NCBI GenBank assembly: GCA_031772625.1
Contig: CM062808.1
Span: 140,346,605 to 140,410,604, forward strand
Length of the DNA: 64,000 nucleotides
Direction of reading: 5' to 3'
DNA from: Pinus tabuliformis
Lineage: Eukaryota > Streptophyta > Pinopsida > Pinales > Pinaceae
The stretch's first letter is position 1. Every line of letters starts with the position of its first letter. Made by a program: the position numbers and the translations under genes. This document shows, one piece after another, positions 42,100 through 55,070 of this stretch. A model generated the notes under the pieces. The model worked only from the letters and a program-made list of their open reading frames with translations, was not told where the DNA came from and searched no databases.

Positions 42100-45000
42100 T
42101 GTTATCACTCAGGTTGTCCTTAAGCTCTGGAAAAGGATACGGCCAAGGTAACCACAGACCAACTTTGGACTGTAGGTTCTAGCCAACCTGCAATCAGAGA
42201 GGGCTCTCTCTTTTAGATTTAGCTTTGTTGAAAAGGATTTTAGGCCAGGTCTCCAGTTCAGAGGGTTTTTATTTTCTTTTTGGTGGGAAAATTGATTTTT
42301 TCAGACAGAGAGGCAAGGCATAGTCTGGAAGTTTCAAACCATTGGGCATGGAGTCAAGGAGGAGAACTGCTGGTGCATTTCTTCGATCACAAGAGAGGGA
42401 AAGTGGAGAAGGATAGCTGAGCATGAAACAACATTTCAGGTTAAAATGATGGGAAAAATGCTAAGTGATGAGAGGCAGTTAAGAATCTCTCAATCAACTT
42501 AACAGAGGAGGTAACAGAGCACTACCTAAGGGCAGTAAAGAATCCTTATATAATTGGAAAACACAGGTGAATTGGGGTAAACATGAGCCAGGATAAATTC
42601 ATATTCATAACCAATTCAATCAGAGGAAAACATAAAGAAATGGCAGAAATTGAGCATAGAGAGTATTTAAACTAATTCTAGGCTATTCTTTCTTTCTGCT
42701 ATTTAGATAGTGGTAAACAATAAACAGAGGTGAGATGCACTTATTGCTTTAGGCTGCAGCACAAGAATTCCATCTTCATATCTCCAAAAACATTCATTTA
42801 CATTAGACAGTTTGCTCTCCAAGCTTTCAGCAATCTTTGATTATAGAAAAAACTCAGGTATACAGCGCGAGTCTCTGGTGAAAATTCTCAATCAACCAAC
42901 CCTTGAAACAATGTAGAGGGTGGTATATATAGGGCAAAACTATCTACAGAGTTCCTTTATTACATCTTGACCTAATCAATTCATAAAGAAAAATGACTAC
43001 TTAACCTAATCCTATCCAGAAATAAATGCAAAAATATCTCGGGCTGCGCTCAGGGCCGCCATATCAAAACTGAATAAATGATGCTGTCCTTGGTGGCTTT
43101 TTGCAGTGTTTTCTGAAATAAATGTGTATGGGTTTCCGCATCTCTGTTGTCTGTCTGCATTTAAAGCTTTAACTGTGATTTGAGGGCAAGGATGGGCTTA
43201 TGCCTCTTGATTTGACTTTCTGGGGGGGCTCATCAATGTTCAGGTGCTTCGAGCCCCTAAAAATCTTCGGCTGATATTTTTTGGCTTCTCTTCTTCCTCT
43301 GATACTCTTTGGCAATAAACAGATGCTTTACTGATGTGCTGCGTGTTAAATCATCATTTAATGGCAGCTGTTCGGCCTCTGTTTTCTTCAAAATTGTTTT
43401 CTGGTCCTCCCGGCAAGCTTCGCGAAGAAAAATGGGTCATTCGGCGCCTTTTAGTCCTGCTGGGGGCTGCAGAATGAAAATATTCCCTAAAGATTCCCCA
43501 TTCAGGCCCAAAAAATCTAGCGATGAGCGAGGCACAAATCGCTCATCAAAAACTGCCTCAGAATCTGATTCCGGGGCTTCGAAGTGCGATTTCTTTCCCT
43601 TCGCGCCAAAAAAGTGTGGATGATGTCAGCGTGACGTGACGTTGTATGGCGGGTGACGTCAGCGATGACATCAGTATGATGACGTGGTGGGATGATGTCA
43701 GCATGACATCATCATGTACGGACGGTGACGTGGCATGACACATGGCAAGGGGCCACGCAGGTAGATGACTCGACATGTGACTGGGCAGAGTGGGTGACGT
43801 AAGCGGTGACTGTGCAGGGGGTGACGTAAGCGGTGACTGTTCAGGGGGGTGACATAAGCGATGACGTCACCGGGCAGGAGGCGGTAAGTGGTTTTGTGGC
43901 GCACCATCTTTGGGGGGGGAGTGGTTTTGTCAGAGGGGGATCCGCCACAGCCCAGGAGCTGACGCGTGGCGGGAGGTATGGCAGTGATACCGCCATCTCC
44001 CGGATGCTAACGCTCTGGCGTTTTGGAGATGGGACGACCTGCCCACCGTCGATCTGTGGGGCGGATGATCCGACGGATGGCGGCCAAGATAATAAGGCGG
44101 GGGGATATGGGCGGAGAATATACTGAGGATATTCCATTTTTAATATGTGCGTAGGTGGGTCTAAACAATGGTTTATGCGGGTTACGGGGGTTATATGGGT
44201 TTAATATGTGTGGGTCAATGTATTTGTGCACAAAACTTTGGTTTAGGGGCGGAAAAGGGGGTTTTTGAGGGTTTAGGGCTAGGGGAGAGGTTATTAATCT
44301 GGCCAGGTGTCGGATTAATCCCTCTTAAGACACGGATGGGCTAAAAACAGCCCCGGATGGACCGTTTTTTCCTGGACTCATAAAAATATGGCTATATTGC
44401 CAGGGAGGGGATATTCACATAGGGGAATTTTATATACAAAGTTTTAGTAGGGGAAGGGGGAAGACTAATAGGGAATTATATAATACTGTTAGTAGTTAAT
44501 ATGATGGTGATCAGCAAGCGCTAAGGTTAGGGACCTTAGGCTATTTTGGGGAAAAGACCTTGAAAATAAATAAAAATCCTTGAGTGAAGCAGATCTTCAC
44601 CAAGGCAACTGATATGGATGATGATGAATCTAAGAGGAATCAAACAGATCTTGACCTCTTGGGGAAGTTAGTAAGGGACTTGGGGAATTAGAAGAAGGGG
44701 GGAGTTAGTTATGTCCACCTTTGAGCTCCTTTGCATGAACACTGCCTGCACTGTGATCTGTAAAAATATAACACTTTGTACCACAAAATTGATCATAAAT
44801 TATCATTCTGCAACCACACAGCTACCTACCCAGCCTACTCTCCTAAAAAAATTTCTTCTTTTTGGTTTGGGTGCACTTAGACTTGCAAACCCAGATTTAC
44901 AATTTTTTCTTTTGAATTTTTCCTATCTAAATCTACACTTATTTCTGCCAGGGCCCAGATTAAGCAGTTGGGTCCCTTTGATTCTCTACCTATCTACAGA

Positions 45001-45299
45001 TCTGCCAAGATTAAACTGTTTGGACAGATATCATTCTCTATATTCTAAAACAGGAAATTGAAACCTAGGGAGACCAAGATTAAACTGTTTGGACCTCCCT
45101 TAAATGAAAACTCTTCAAAACTGGAACAACTCATAAAAAATTGGAATCAGCAGTGGCATTTGGACTAGTACACTTCATGTCTTTCTCCTTTGGTCTCTTT
45201 TGGAAATATGGAACACTGCAGCTTGCAAAGTATGACATATTTGGCATGTGAAAATGTCAATCATGAAAAATGATACCCTGTTGCAACAAGAGGCTAACA
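42100..45299 (-). repeat. 5' LTR of element 3
   Basis: About 3200 bases, nearly collinear with 31775-34992. It has the TATA box at 42931-42924 and the TGACG cluster at about 43,618-43,875. Small indels differ, for example near 43,528-43,545. Confidence 0.93.
43618..43875 (-). promoter_or_regulatory. TGACG/G-box cluster in element 3 right LTR
   Basis: It keeps most of the sites seen in the left LTR (TGACGTCA near 43,656 and 43,863; TGACGTGGC near 43,727; TGACGTAAGCGGTGA repeats near 43,795 and 43,821). Some are lost by C-to-T type changes, as expected for methylated CpG. Confidence 0.6.
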
Positions 45300-45306
45300 A
45301 GACTAG

Positions 45307-45834
45307 TGATAATTAACAGTATATCCAGCAATCATATAAGTGCGCATGATAAACAAAACTTTATAAATGTATAGGATGCAATACACAAGTAGATGCACAG
45401 AATTTGGAATCAACTTCTCTTTATTATTCTTTGTTCAAGGTTACAGACTCGACACTGTCCTACGCACTCAGCTGCTGGGGTCCATGCACTAAGCTGCAGA
45501 CTCTACTAGGCCTCTGCACACTCAACTACAAAGCCTCTTCCTACTACTATGATCCAATACACTTAGACTCTTACTCTATGCTCAAACCATCCGTATTCCT
45601 TAGCTATCTTTACAACTTAGAGCCTCACTCTATTTATACAATTGCATGGTCCATAGACCATGGGCAGGCTGACATGACATTATATTACATTACAAAACTT
45701 AGGGCAGAAAACCCTATGACTCAACCTATACTCCACGCTCTACACCCACAATTCGCAGAGTCTTATAATACACTTGACCAAAACTTGGGATTTGAGCCCA
45801 AAAGCATGCTGTGGGGGAGATTCCATGCCCAACA
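45307..45834 (-). repeat. 3' LTR of element 4
   Basis: It begins TGATAATTAACAG and ends CCCAACA, next to GGCCCCCAACAC, which on the minus strand is a purine-rich primer (GTTGGGGGCC). TATAAATA at 45638-45631 and AATAAAG near 45,420 (minus) fit U3 and poly(A) signals. The long open frame on its plus strand is not a protein. Confidence 0.7.
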
Positions 45835-46362
45835 GGCCCCCAACACAAACATTGTGACTCGCCCTTGAGTCACTCTATTAGTGGGGTGATCTTGGTGCAG
45901 AGTCCCTCCAACTGGTTCCGAACAGCTTGAATGTCGACAACACACTGAGTTGCTGCCTACTGTACCTATTTCATTCTTTATTCTAAATAATATGTGTCTG
46001 AATTGTGTCCTTACCTTGGTACTGGCATCTGCTACGTGTGTTTATAGTCCTGCACCCTGGTTTGGCTCCTCGGGTCATGAAGACTTTGCTTTGGCTGGTT
46101 AGTCAAATAACCAGCCCATGTAGGGCTTCAAGGGACTTCCGTTTACTTTGCATGGGAAGGGTTCTCCATTTAGTTTGACTAGCTAAACCATGCCTCTGTT
46201 TGTGACCTCCTTAACCATGTATGGTCCTAGCTAGTGCATTCTAAATTTTCCCTGAAATTTTTCAAACTTACTGTCATACAGCAACACTAAGTCATTTGCC
46301 TTGAAGGTTTGCAACTTGATTTGGTAGTCATGTCGGGCCTTTTCATGCTACTTTTGTACCTG
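45835..46362 (-). other. Post-integrase region of element 4
   Basis: Fragments resembling the integrase tail (FKANDLVLLYDSKF near 46,290-46,270, minus strand) and non-coding sequence. No intact gene. Confidence 0.4.
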
Positions 46363-47240
46363 CTAATGAAATCTAGCCAGAAGCCGTTCTTCCTCGAGTT
46401 CTTCTAATTGCACGAGCCTTTCTTCCAGGGCTTCGCAGTTCATCATGCCTATGAGTGCTGCTATTCGCAGACTAGGTATGATGTATTCCATCAACATGAC
46501 AACTTTTGTGCCATAGACTAACTGGAAAGGTGTTTGGCCCGTCAATTTCTTACATGTTTTCCTATATGCCAATAATACAACAGGTACGCACAGGTCCCAG
46601 TCGTTTCGCTGCACATTACATACTTTGGTCAGCACAGTCTCCATTATTTTGTTGAATTCCTCTACTATCCCATTACCTTGTGGATGGTACAGATGATACA
46701 CTTGGAACTCTTCTATGAGCACACTAATGGTTTCATTCAGGAAAAGTGTTCTTCGATCACTCATTAAGATTTTCGGATAGCTAAATTGTGTCAAAACATT
46801 TTCGAACAAAAATTTCATAGCTGTAGCGGACGTGCAGTCCTTGACTGGCTGCGCTTCCACCCATCGTGTTAGTAATTTCATCACAATGATGATGTAGCAC
46901 GCGTCCATCTTTCCCTGAGGTTTAGTCAATCCCATAAAGTTGATTGCCCATTTTTCAAATGGCTGCAGTGTCATTTGTGGATTTAATGGCATCTCGTCCC
47001 TTCGTTGTGGTTTTCAAGTCCTTTGACATATGTTGCAAGCCTTACAGTACACTTTCAAATTTTGGTGTAAGGTTGGCCACCATAACCCTATGTGAAGAAT
47101 CTTTTGTGTGGTCGTGCATCTTGCATAGTGTCCTCCTGTAGTGCCCCCATGTGCTTCCACAAGGATCTGACCTTGTTCAAATTTAGGTATGTATCTTCAC
47201 AATATCTCATCATTGCCCATTTTGTAGAGATGCCCCGCGA
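46363..47240 (-). pseudogene. Integrase of element 4
   Basis: The minus strand shows the zinc region (HGGTTGGHYA, CKACNICQR) near 47,170-47,020 and the core. The first catalytic D is N (WAINF), the second D is kept (LMSDRRTLFL), and E is kept near NGIVEEFNK. A stop lies near 47,014. Confidence 0.8.
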
Positions 47241-47373
47241 TGACAGAAAAGTCCACTGCATGCACCACCAATTCCTTCTTCTGTTGGACTGAGTATTCCT
47301 TTGGTGTAGTCCCTATTGTTAGAAAATGGATTATGTCTTCGAAGTGTCCGTCCGTGACGTGCACTGTGAAGAG

Positions 47374-48840
47374 CTATGCATTAGGTAGTCCCTCCTCCAA
47401 ATTCATTGGTTCCTCCCCCATCTCAATTCGTGACAAGTGATCTGGTTCTACGTTTAGGCATCTTGACTTGACTATGACCTCAAAATCATATTCTTGAAAC
47501 AGTAAGAACCATATGCATATGCGCCCCCCCAACACAGGCTTATTCACCAGGTATTTCAACATGGAATGGTTGGTATACATCTTGAAATATCCTCTGAGTA
47601 AATAGTGTCGGTATTTCTGGAGTGCGTACACCATTGCCAACCCCTTGTGCTTGGTGGTGGAACAGTTCTTTTATGCTTTGGCCAATCTCTGGCTTGCAAA
47701 CATGATCGGGTGATCCACGCCCTCTTGTGTGAGTACAACTCCCAGCTCAATACATGACGCATCAACATGTACATGAAATTCCACATCCCATTTTAGGAAG
47801 ACCGGGATTGGAGCAGAGGCCAATTTCCCCTTAAAGAAATCCAAACTCTTCATGCAATCATCATTTTAGCAATATGTAACATCCTTTTTCAATAGCTTTT
47901 CCGTCAACGCTGTTATTTGGGCATAACTTTTGATGAATTTCCTATAGTATCCAGTGTGTCCCAAAGTAGCATGCAATTGTTTAACACTTCGCGATGCTTC
48001 CAAATTTAAAATAATGGCAATATTTGTAGGGTCCACCATCAGTCCTTGTTTGCAGACCACATGTCCTAGCAGGTTTCCAAAAGGAATGAGGAATGTGCAC
48101 TTTTTAAGGTTTAGCGCAATCTGGTGTCAACGGCAAGTATCCAACATCAAGCATAAGCTTGCTATATGGTGCTTAACTAATCCAAAGATAGTCCAATCAT
48201 CCAGATATACCTCCAAGAACTTGTGGGTGTATTATTTGAATTCAACCACAATGATGTGCGAGAATATCATTGATGTGTTCTCTGGTCCAAACGACATAAC
48301 AGTGTATTGAAAGCATCCCCATTCTATTGCAACGGTCATTTTTCTCCTATCTTCTAGCATGATCTTGATTTGATGGTACCCTGAGAACCCATCCGTGAAT
48401 GAGTATGCTTCCTGACTACCAACATTCTCCAGTACTTCATCTGTGAATGGTGTTGGGAATAGATCGTGTACACCAGCATCATTCAACTTTCTTAGGTCCA
48501 TGCATATTCTTATTTCTCCCTTCAGTTTTTTCTCTTGTATTACCATAGGACTCACCCAGTCAGATTCTTCCACTAGTTCAATAAATTCCAACTGTGAGCA
48601 TTTTGTCTAACTCGCACAAACCTTTTATTTATACTTCGGATTCAAGTGGTAAGGCCACTGCTTAACTAGCTTCACGTCGATTTCCAGGGTGATCTTCATC
48701 ATCACTAAGTCACCAACGATCCCATTTAAGTCTGTAATTTTGGTTGGGAACAATTCTTGGTATTCACAGAGTAACTCAGCAACCTTATCCACCGTGGCAT
48801 CATCCCAATAGTCCCCAAGCATTACGTACTTCGGCTGCAC
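47374..48840 (-). pseudogene. pol: RT and RNase H of element 4
   Basis: RT fragments on the minus strand: DWVSPMVIQEKK, IRICMDLRKLND and FTDGFSGYHQIKI (48,591-48,232), then KQGLMVDPTNIA and LHATLGHTGYYRKFI (48,060-47,866). RNase H follows: HVDASCIELGVVLTQEG, then YALQKYRHYLLRGYFKMYTN and VEPDHLSRIE (47,853-47,374). Frame shifts and stops separate them. Upstream 48,840-48,625 (LCEYQELFPTK) is the RT N-terminal edge. Confidence 0.82.
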
Positions 48841-49475
48841 CTATGTTCCAATGTTGACCTGCTTTGTCTTTAGTTTCATGGTGATGTCGGGGTCTTCAAG
48901 TGATGGTCCTCGAATCTCACGATAGCCTCCCATTTTTGAAATGTTAATATTTCATGGGTCCTCATCATCCTCCTCAACATTTACATTGTAACACTCTAGC
49001 GCGTAGCTTAACTATGTTGCCCATTCTGGCTAAAGTACTTCCATTGGCTCCTAGGGTATTTTGAAGATAGTTGCTTTTACTGCCTGTAGCACATCGTCAA
49101 CAATATATGACCAACGATCTTCAAACATGAAGGTTAATATAGATCCCTCGCGTAAGACATCCCATTTGGTCATACCATGGCCAAGCTCCATCTCAGTATA
49201 CCAATTCATAGGTATGACATCCAGGGTATGATATAATGAATGTAACCATTCAAGCTGTGGCTCTTCCCTGTAGACCTTGGTCCATTTCATGAGGTGTGTG
49301 CATGGTTCATCTCGTCTGTCATATTTTTCTACTAGCCATATCTATGGTTTTTCAAATCATAGGCGCATCATTCTTCTGCATCCGCACCAGTCCTCAAAAC
49401 TTCCTTGATGTGTACCCCACCATTGTGTGGGCATTGTGTGTAGTGCCCACTTCAAAGCATTGAACCGTTTCTGTT
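48841..49475 (-). pseudogene. gag: Gag and protease-region remnants of element 4
   Basis: MKWTKVYREEPQLEWLHSLY and HTLDVIPMNWYTEMELGHGM (49,290-49,200) are Gag. KRFNALKWALHTMPTQWWG (about 49,465-49,405) is its more N-terminal part. The copia 2 insertion cuts the frame at 49,475. Confidence 0.7.
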
Positions 49476-49913
49476 TGTAGGAATTTATAGGGTAAGTTCA
49501 TCAAACAGAACACCAAAGGACACCGCTCACAAATAGATCACAAATCAATACACCAATATTTTTTACGTGGTTAAAACCATGAAAGAGGGAAACAATCCAC
49601 GTCCTGAGCCAACATGGCCACTTTATGCAATTTATTAATAAAAGAATGAAAATTTACATAAGCTTCTCTCATGAACGGTTACCCAAAAAATGACCCTCCA
49701 TGCTCTTTAAATAGAGATCATGGACCAATCAGGTGTTAAGCCATGGATCAAGTGTTGGTGATACCGAGGAGAGAATGAACCATCAGATCACTACATATCA
49801 TGGCTGTTGGATTTTAAGTTACAAAAGTACATAGTAAAGAAACACACTTTACCTAACTCTACACTAGACCAAGTTATACTTAACTATTTCCTATGTGTAG
49901 GAATATCCTAACA
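49476..49913 (-). repeat. 3' LTR of copia 2
   Basis: 438 bases from TGTAGGAATT to CCTAACA (plus strand). TATTTAAAG near 49,712 (minus) could be the TATA box. Confidence 0.85.
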
Positions 49914-50283
49914 TCCCCCCTTAAGAACAACTTGGGATAGGATTGAAGGATGTACAAAATATGACACAATACGAGAAGGAAGGAGGCATTAGAGCCTATC
50001 CCCCCTTAGTGACAACTTCCTGAACTGTAACCATAAATTGAAGTTTAGTAAACTTCACCTCTGTGAGAGCCTTTATAAAGATGTCTGCAGCTTGATCATC
50101 TGTTGAATAATATTTCACTTCAAGAACATGGTCATGAATGAGCTTTCCGATGAAGTGCATGTGCAGTTCAATGTGTTTGATACACTGATGTTGGACTAGA
50201 TCTTTGCATAGTTGAATGGCACTTTGATTATCACACCAAAGTGTAGTTGGATGATGTTGCTAAAAGCCAAATTCTGATAGGAT

Positions 50284-52202
50284 CTAACGAAGCCACAAGG
50301 CTTCCTTACTAGCTTCTACAACACCACGATACTCTTCTTCTGCTGAAGAAAGGGAAATGGAACTTTGTTTCTTGCCAGCCCATGTAATAGGCCCTAAACC
50401 AAGAGTGAACACATAACCTGCAGTAGACTTCCGATCATCAGGGTCACCAGCCCAATAAGAATCAGTGAAACCAACCAATAGAGGAGATGCTTCTACAGTG
50501 TATTGAATCCCAAACTAGATTGTACCATGAACATAACGAAGTATTCTTTTAGCTGCTTTCCAATTACTTTCATGTGGGTTTTGCATAAACCGAGCAATAA
50601 GGCCAACAACAAAGAAAAGGACATGACGAGTATGGGTTAGATACAAAATTTTTCCTACAAGTTGATGGTATAAGGTAGCACCAACTTCAGGGGAAGTACA
50701 AGTGACTAAAAGATTGGCTCTAGATTGAAAGGGAGAAGGGGCTGGCTTACAGTCTTCCATATGAAAATTGCGTAAAAGATCACAGGCATAGTTGGACTGG
50801 GAAAGGGAAATACCTTCCTTGGATTGTAAGACTTGAAGACAAAGAAAATAATGCAAGTGTCCTAAGTCTGTCATTTCAAAATTCTTTTTAAGGCTGGACT
50901 TCACATGGTTTATAAGGTTGGGATCACTACCAGTGAGGATAAGATCATCAACATAAAGAACGAGAATGATAAGAGACTTGCCTACTTTCTTAGTGTAGAC
51001 AGTATTTTTAGAATGACACCTAGAAGAGCCAGTTTCTAAAAGAAAGTTATCCAAGCCTAGGGAGCTTGCTTGAGACCATAAAGGGATTTCTTAAGTCGAC
51101 ATACAAGGCTAGAGTTGGTTTGTATAAAGCCAGTAGGTTGTTCCATATAGATTTCTTCATGCAAGTCCCCATGCAAGAAGGCATATTTAACATCCATCTG
51201 ATGGACTTCCCATTTGAAAGAGGCAACAAGGGAAAGAACAAGGCAGATAGAGTTCATTTTGGCAATAGGGGAGAAGGTTTCAGTATAGTCAATGCCTTCA
51301 ACTTGTGAAAAACCCTTAGCAACAAGATGAGCTTTATGTTTATCAACTTTCCCATTTGGTCCATACTTGGTTCTGTAAACCCATTTGCATCTAACAAGTT
51401 TTCTTCCCTTTGGTAGAGGAACAAGATCCCATGTATCATTTGCCAATAATGAATGATATTCTTCATTCATAGCTGCGTCCCAATTTGGATGGCCTGAAGC
51501 TTCTGCAAAGGTGTCAGGATCATAATTCGCTGAAGCTTGAGCTAGTAAAGAAGAGGCTCTATCGAACTGAGAATGTGTATGTTGCTGATCTATAGGATCA
51601 CCAGCAAGAGCGCCTGCTGCATCTCGAGTAGCATGAACCCATTTTGGAAGCTGAGGATCTGAAGAAGGATACTGAGAAGATGGGGGAGGATTGTCATCCT
51701 CACTTTCATCATCTGAAGAAGAAATATTTTCAAAAGTAGAAGAGATAGAAATAGGTGGCACATCCGCCAAACTGGGCTTGTAGGCCGATATATTTTCAGC
51801 AAACTTTACATCTCTTCTAATGATAACATTTATGGACTTAAGTGGAATAAGTCTATATCCTTTGACATCTTTAGAATATCCAGCAAAAATGCATTTTCCA
51901 CTCTTAGGTTCTAAAGCTTTATGTTTCTCATCTGGAATATGGGCCCATGCTTCACTTCCAAAAGCACGAAAGTGGCTTACAATTGGTTTAATTGAGCTCC
52001 ATGCTTCTTCTAGAGTAATATTCTTTAAAACCTTAGTAGGAGTGTGATTTATTATGTAATTTGTACAGTTAATTGCTTCTGCCCAAAAATTAAGACTAAG
52101 TCCTTTGGATTGAAGCATACAATTAGCCATTTCCTTTAAGGTGTGATTCTTCCTTTCAGGTACACCATTTTGTTGTGGAGTATACAGAACAGTATGTTGC
52201 AT
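50284..52202 (-). pseudogene. pol: Integrase end, RT and RNase H of copia 2
   Basis: Reading minus: YTPQQNGVPERKNHTLKEM (integrase glutamate region) from 52,190; WDLVPLPKGRKLVRCKWVY and MDVKYAFLHGDLHEEIYMEQ (RT) to LKKSLYGLKQAP at 51,057; after a frameshift, LVLYVDDLILTG (about 50,958) to 50,515; after a TAG there, FTDSYWAGDPDDRKSTAGY (RNase H) to 50,284. An acidic serine-rich linker lies near 51,700. The RT motif YVDD is intact. Confidence 0.88.
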
Positions 52203-54045
52203 TTGAATTCCATTCTCAGTACAAAAGTTGATGAATTTGTAACATATTCTCTACCATTATCAGATCTTAGCTTAAGAATTTGATGTCCATATTTTTTTTC
52301 AACAAAGGCCTTAAAGGCAAAAAACATGTTAAATACTTCACTCTTGAGTTTTAAGAAGTATACCCAAGTTCATCTAGAGAAATCATCAATGAAAGTTAAG
52401 AAATACTTGTAGCTAGAGAATGAAACAACTAGAAGTGGACCACATAAATCACTATGCACAAGTTGTAAAGGGGCTGAGGCATGCTAAGAGTCACATTTTT
52501 CAAAACTATCTCGATGATGTTTTTCAAGTACACATCTGGAACAAACAACATCTCTGCAAGATACCATTGGAAGACCTATCACCATATTTTCTTTGCATAG
52601 ATTCTGAAGGGAGCGATAGTTTAAGTGACCAAATCGCTCATGCCAAAGTTTGCTCACTTCATCGTTATGAGCAACAAATACCGAGGGAAGATTTGATGAC
52701 CCAAAGTTGTTAAACTTATACAACCTTGTAGAATCAATAGCAATGCCAGTAGCTAAAATCTGTCTAGGATCTCTTAGGTCCTTAATTACAACATCATGAG
52801 GTGAAAATTCAATGATTTTACCTTCACCTAAATGAGTTATCTGATATACAGGTAGAAGGTTGTAGGATAAGGTTGGAACACATAATACATCATTAAATTG
52901 ACCATTGTCTATATGAACAGTTCCAATTCCTACAACACTAAGATATATGTCATCTCCAACATATATATTTTTGGTGTTACAATCATTTAAAGAAGAAAAC
53001 ATGGCTTTGTTTTCAGCCATGTGATAAGAAGCTCCAGAATCAATGAGCCACTCATGAGAATTAGAAGAAGAAGATACATTTAGTGCATATCCAGACCGAG
53101 ATGTTTTACAACCACATGCAGAAAGTGCTATTCCTAAAGATGAAGTTGAAGTTGAAGACTGCTCCAAATGGATGTTATGCTTCTTCATTGATGCTTCCAA
53201 GGCTTCCATCTTCTTAAAGCATTTGGATTCTAAGTGGCCATCTCGATTACAAAAGTGGAAATGTCTATCAGTCTTCTTCCCTTTGTTTTTATTTGTGTTA
53301 TCATTTTGTTGAAAAGATTTTTCATTTTGAGGTTGAAATTGCTTAGGACCCTTGTTTCGTTTAGGACCATTCTTTTTAGGATATGGCTTCTTAGGATTCT
53401 TTGAATTTGGTTGCAGATGAGTGGCTAAGGCTTTCTTAGAAGAGTTACCAAGATTAAGAAGACCAAGGTGTAAGGCTTTTTCTTGTTCTCTTATTAAAGA
53501 ATCACAAAAGGAATCAAAGGAAGGGGACATGTAGGCTTGTCCTTGAGAAATGAAAGCTTCTCTTGTAGAATGGAAGGTGGAAACAAACACAGAGTAGGCT
53601 GGTCCCAACTTAGTAAGAATGGCATAGATAAGGTTACAATCTTCTTTCTTAACATTAACACCTTCCAAGAGAAGTATAAGGGTCTTGAAATTGGACAAAA
53701 TATCTTCAATGGAAGAAAAATTATTGGGGTCCAATGTAAGCAACTCATTTTCGAGTTGATGGGCTTTAAGTTCATTTTTAATTCCGAAAACTTTAGTGAT
53801 CTGTTTCATTGCTTCATCAGGAGTATCAAGTTCTGTGATATGGAATCTAAGGTCTGGAGAAATAGACATCCCTATCAACCCACGTGCTTGATCTTGCCTA
53901 TTTTCCCATTTGGCTGCCTTATCTTCATCTTTCAGTTTGGTTTCTTGGTCTGAGGCTATTCTGGAAAGATCTTTACTTCTAAGTAAATCCACAATGTATG
54001 ACCACCATTGGAAGTAGTTGGTGCTGCCAAGAATAACTTGACATG
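52203..54045 (-). pseudogene. gag: Gag, protease and integrase N-terminus of copia 2
   Basis: The frame is open from just after a TAA near 54,048 to 52,484 without a usable ATG. It has the copia Gag pattern (WWSYIVDLLRS, LDTPDEAMKQI), a damaged zinc knuckle (FHFCNRDGHLESKC, first C replaced by F), protease WLIDSGASYHM (about 53,045), and the integrase HHCC region (LWHERFGHLNYRSL, CSRCVLEKHH). After a stop at 52,484 the integrase core continues with SDNGREYVT near 52,260 and a shift near 52,210. Confidence 0.85.
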
Positions 54046-55045
54046 GAATTTACATTTTAACATAAACTAAAGCAATAGATGCTAAAACTAAGTGTTCCAA
54101 TGGAAAGATCTCAAAAAAGTAGGCTGGTTAAAAAAAAAAATGGCTTCCGGATGAAGAAGTTATGGTTTTTTGAAGAAAAGTTGATGAAGATGTTGACGAA
54201 GTGTGAGAATGTGCGGAAATGAATGATAATGTTATATTAAAAAAAAATCTGCCCCTTTTACAAACTTAATCTAAATAGATCAACAAAAAGAAGACTTGAA
54301 CTCAAGACCTCTATTCTCATAAAGTAGCTTTGGACCAAGTGAACTACATTAAAAGTTTAGTAATTCTTTGGAAAAGAGGAAGGGGTATTTTTATTTTGTT
54401 TTTTTATTTTATTTTATTTATTTTTATTTTTATTTTTATTTTATGTTTTTTAGTCACTGAAGCTTTGGGCTGCGTGCTTATTTGAGAAAGCTCTTCTTTC
54501 CCTACAAAACAAAAAACACAGAACCCAACACAGACATACAAAAAAACAAACCTTACGGCTTGTTAGCTTTAGCCAGAAACTAAATATTTTCCTCAATGTT
54601 AAAGATTTTCCAAGATCACACTAAGGCGTGGCAGAAAAAATCATAACGCATGAGAAAAATCGTTCCTTTATGTTTCTAATTTTCCCAGATCGCATAGAGT
54701 CATGGGGCAAAGAGAATACGGAAAAATGAAAGGTATAGATCCGGTAATTAAAAAAACAAAGAGCTAAATAAACAGAAATATACAAAGAGAAAATAACTAG
54801 AAACCGCAAATAAACATTGTATACCTCCAGATCTTAAACATGACGTAGCTAGGGCTACCAAAAACTTTTTCGCGTGAAACGAAAGGGGTTCCTCACTAGA
54901 ACGAATGCTCCTAACACAATAGAGCAGTCCTCTCAGCCCAAAAGTAGTCAGAAACAATAGATCCAGGAAACGGTAGTCGGATGCAATTCTACTGGCTTTA
55001 GATTTGGATCACCAATGGATGTGGCCTCAAATAGCTCTGATACCA
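54046..55045 (-). other. Leader of copia 2
   Basis: About 1 kb between gag and the primer site. It includes a T-rich/A-rich low-complexity tract at 54,385-54,452. No protein is supported. Confidence 0.5.
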
Positions 55046-55069
55046 TGTAGGAATTTACAGGGTAAGTTC
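55046..55069 (-). repeat. 24 bp remnant of the copia 2 5' LTR
   Basis: TGTAGGAATTTACAGGGTAA and four more bases equal the start of the left LTR except one base, then diverge fully at 55070. Confidence 0.8.
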
Positions 55070-55070
55070 C

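Larger units (their letters stand above)
31775..45299 (-). mobile_element. Element 3: complete Tat-type Ty3/gypsy element, minus strand
   Basis: 13,525 bases with AGACT duplicated at 31770-31774 and 45300-45304. LTRs of about 3.2 kb begin TGTTATCACTC and end GGCTAACA on the plus strand. The primer site beside the right LTR reads TGGCGACTCCACTGGGGA on the minus strand, matching the 3' end of plant Arg tRNA, so the right LTR is the 5' one. Order: gag, protease, second RNase H, RT, RNase H, integrase. Stops, shifts and lost catalytic residues show it is dead. LTRs differ at roughly 3-5% in the stretches compared by eye. Confidence 0.93.
45307..49475 (-). mobile_element. Element 4: decayed Ty3/gypsy element, minus strand
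   Basis: Left LTR 45307-45834, then (reading minus) integrase, RNase H, RT, protease region and gag in reverse coordinate order up to the copia 2 insertion at 49476. No 5' LTR was seen; sequence right of copia 2 does not continue its gag. Element 3 inserted two bases from its outer end. Confidence 0.75.
49476..55069 (-). mobile_element. Copia 2: Ty1/copia element, minus strand, one LTR reduced to 24 bp
   Basis: 3' LTR 49476-49913, purine tract (minus AAGGGGGGA) at 49914-49922, and primer site TGGTATCAGAGC on the minus strand from 55045. The right LTR, 55046-55069, is only 24 bases (23 identical to the left LTR). CTGTT at 49471-49475 recurs at 55070-55074 and could be the target duplication. 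Protein frames are moderately intact. Confidence 0.88.

Noticed and set aside
45404..45868. 154-codon plus-strand frame
   Set aside because: It lies inside the element 4 LTR on the opposite strand to the element and overlaps its TATA box and purine tract.
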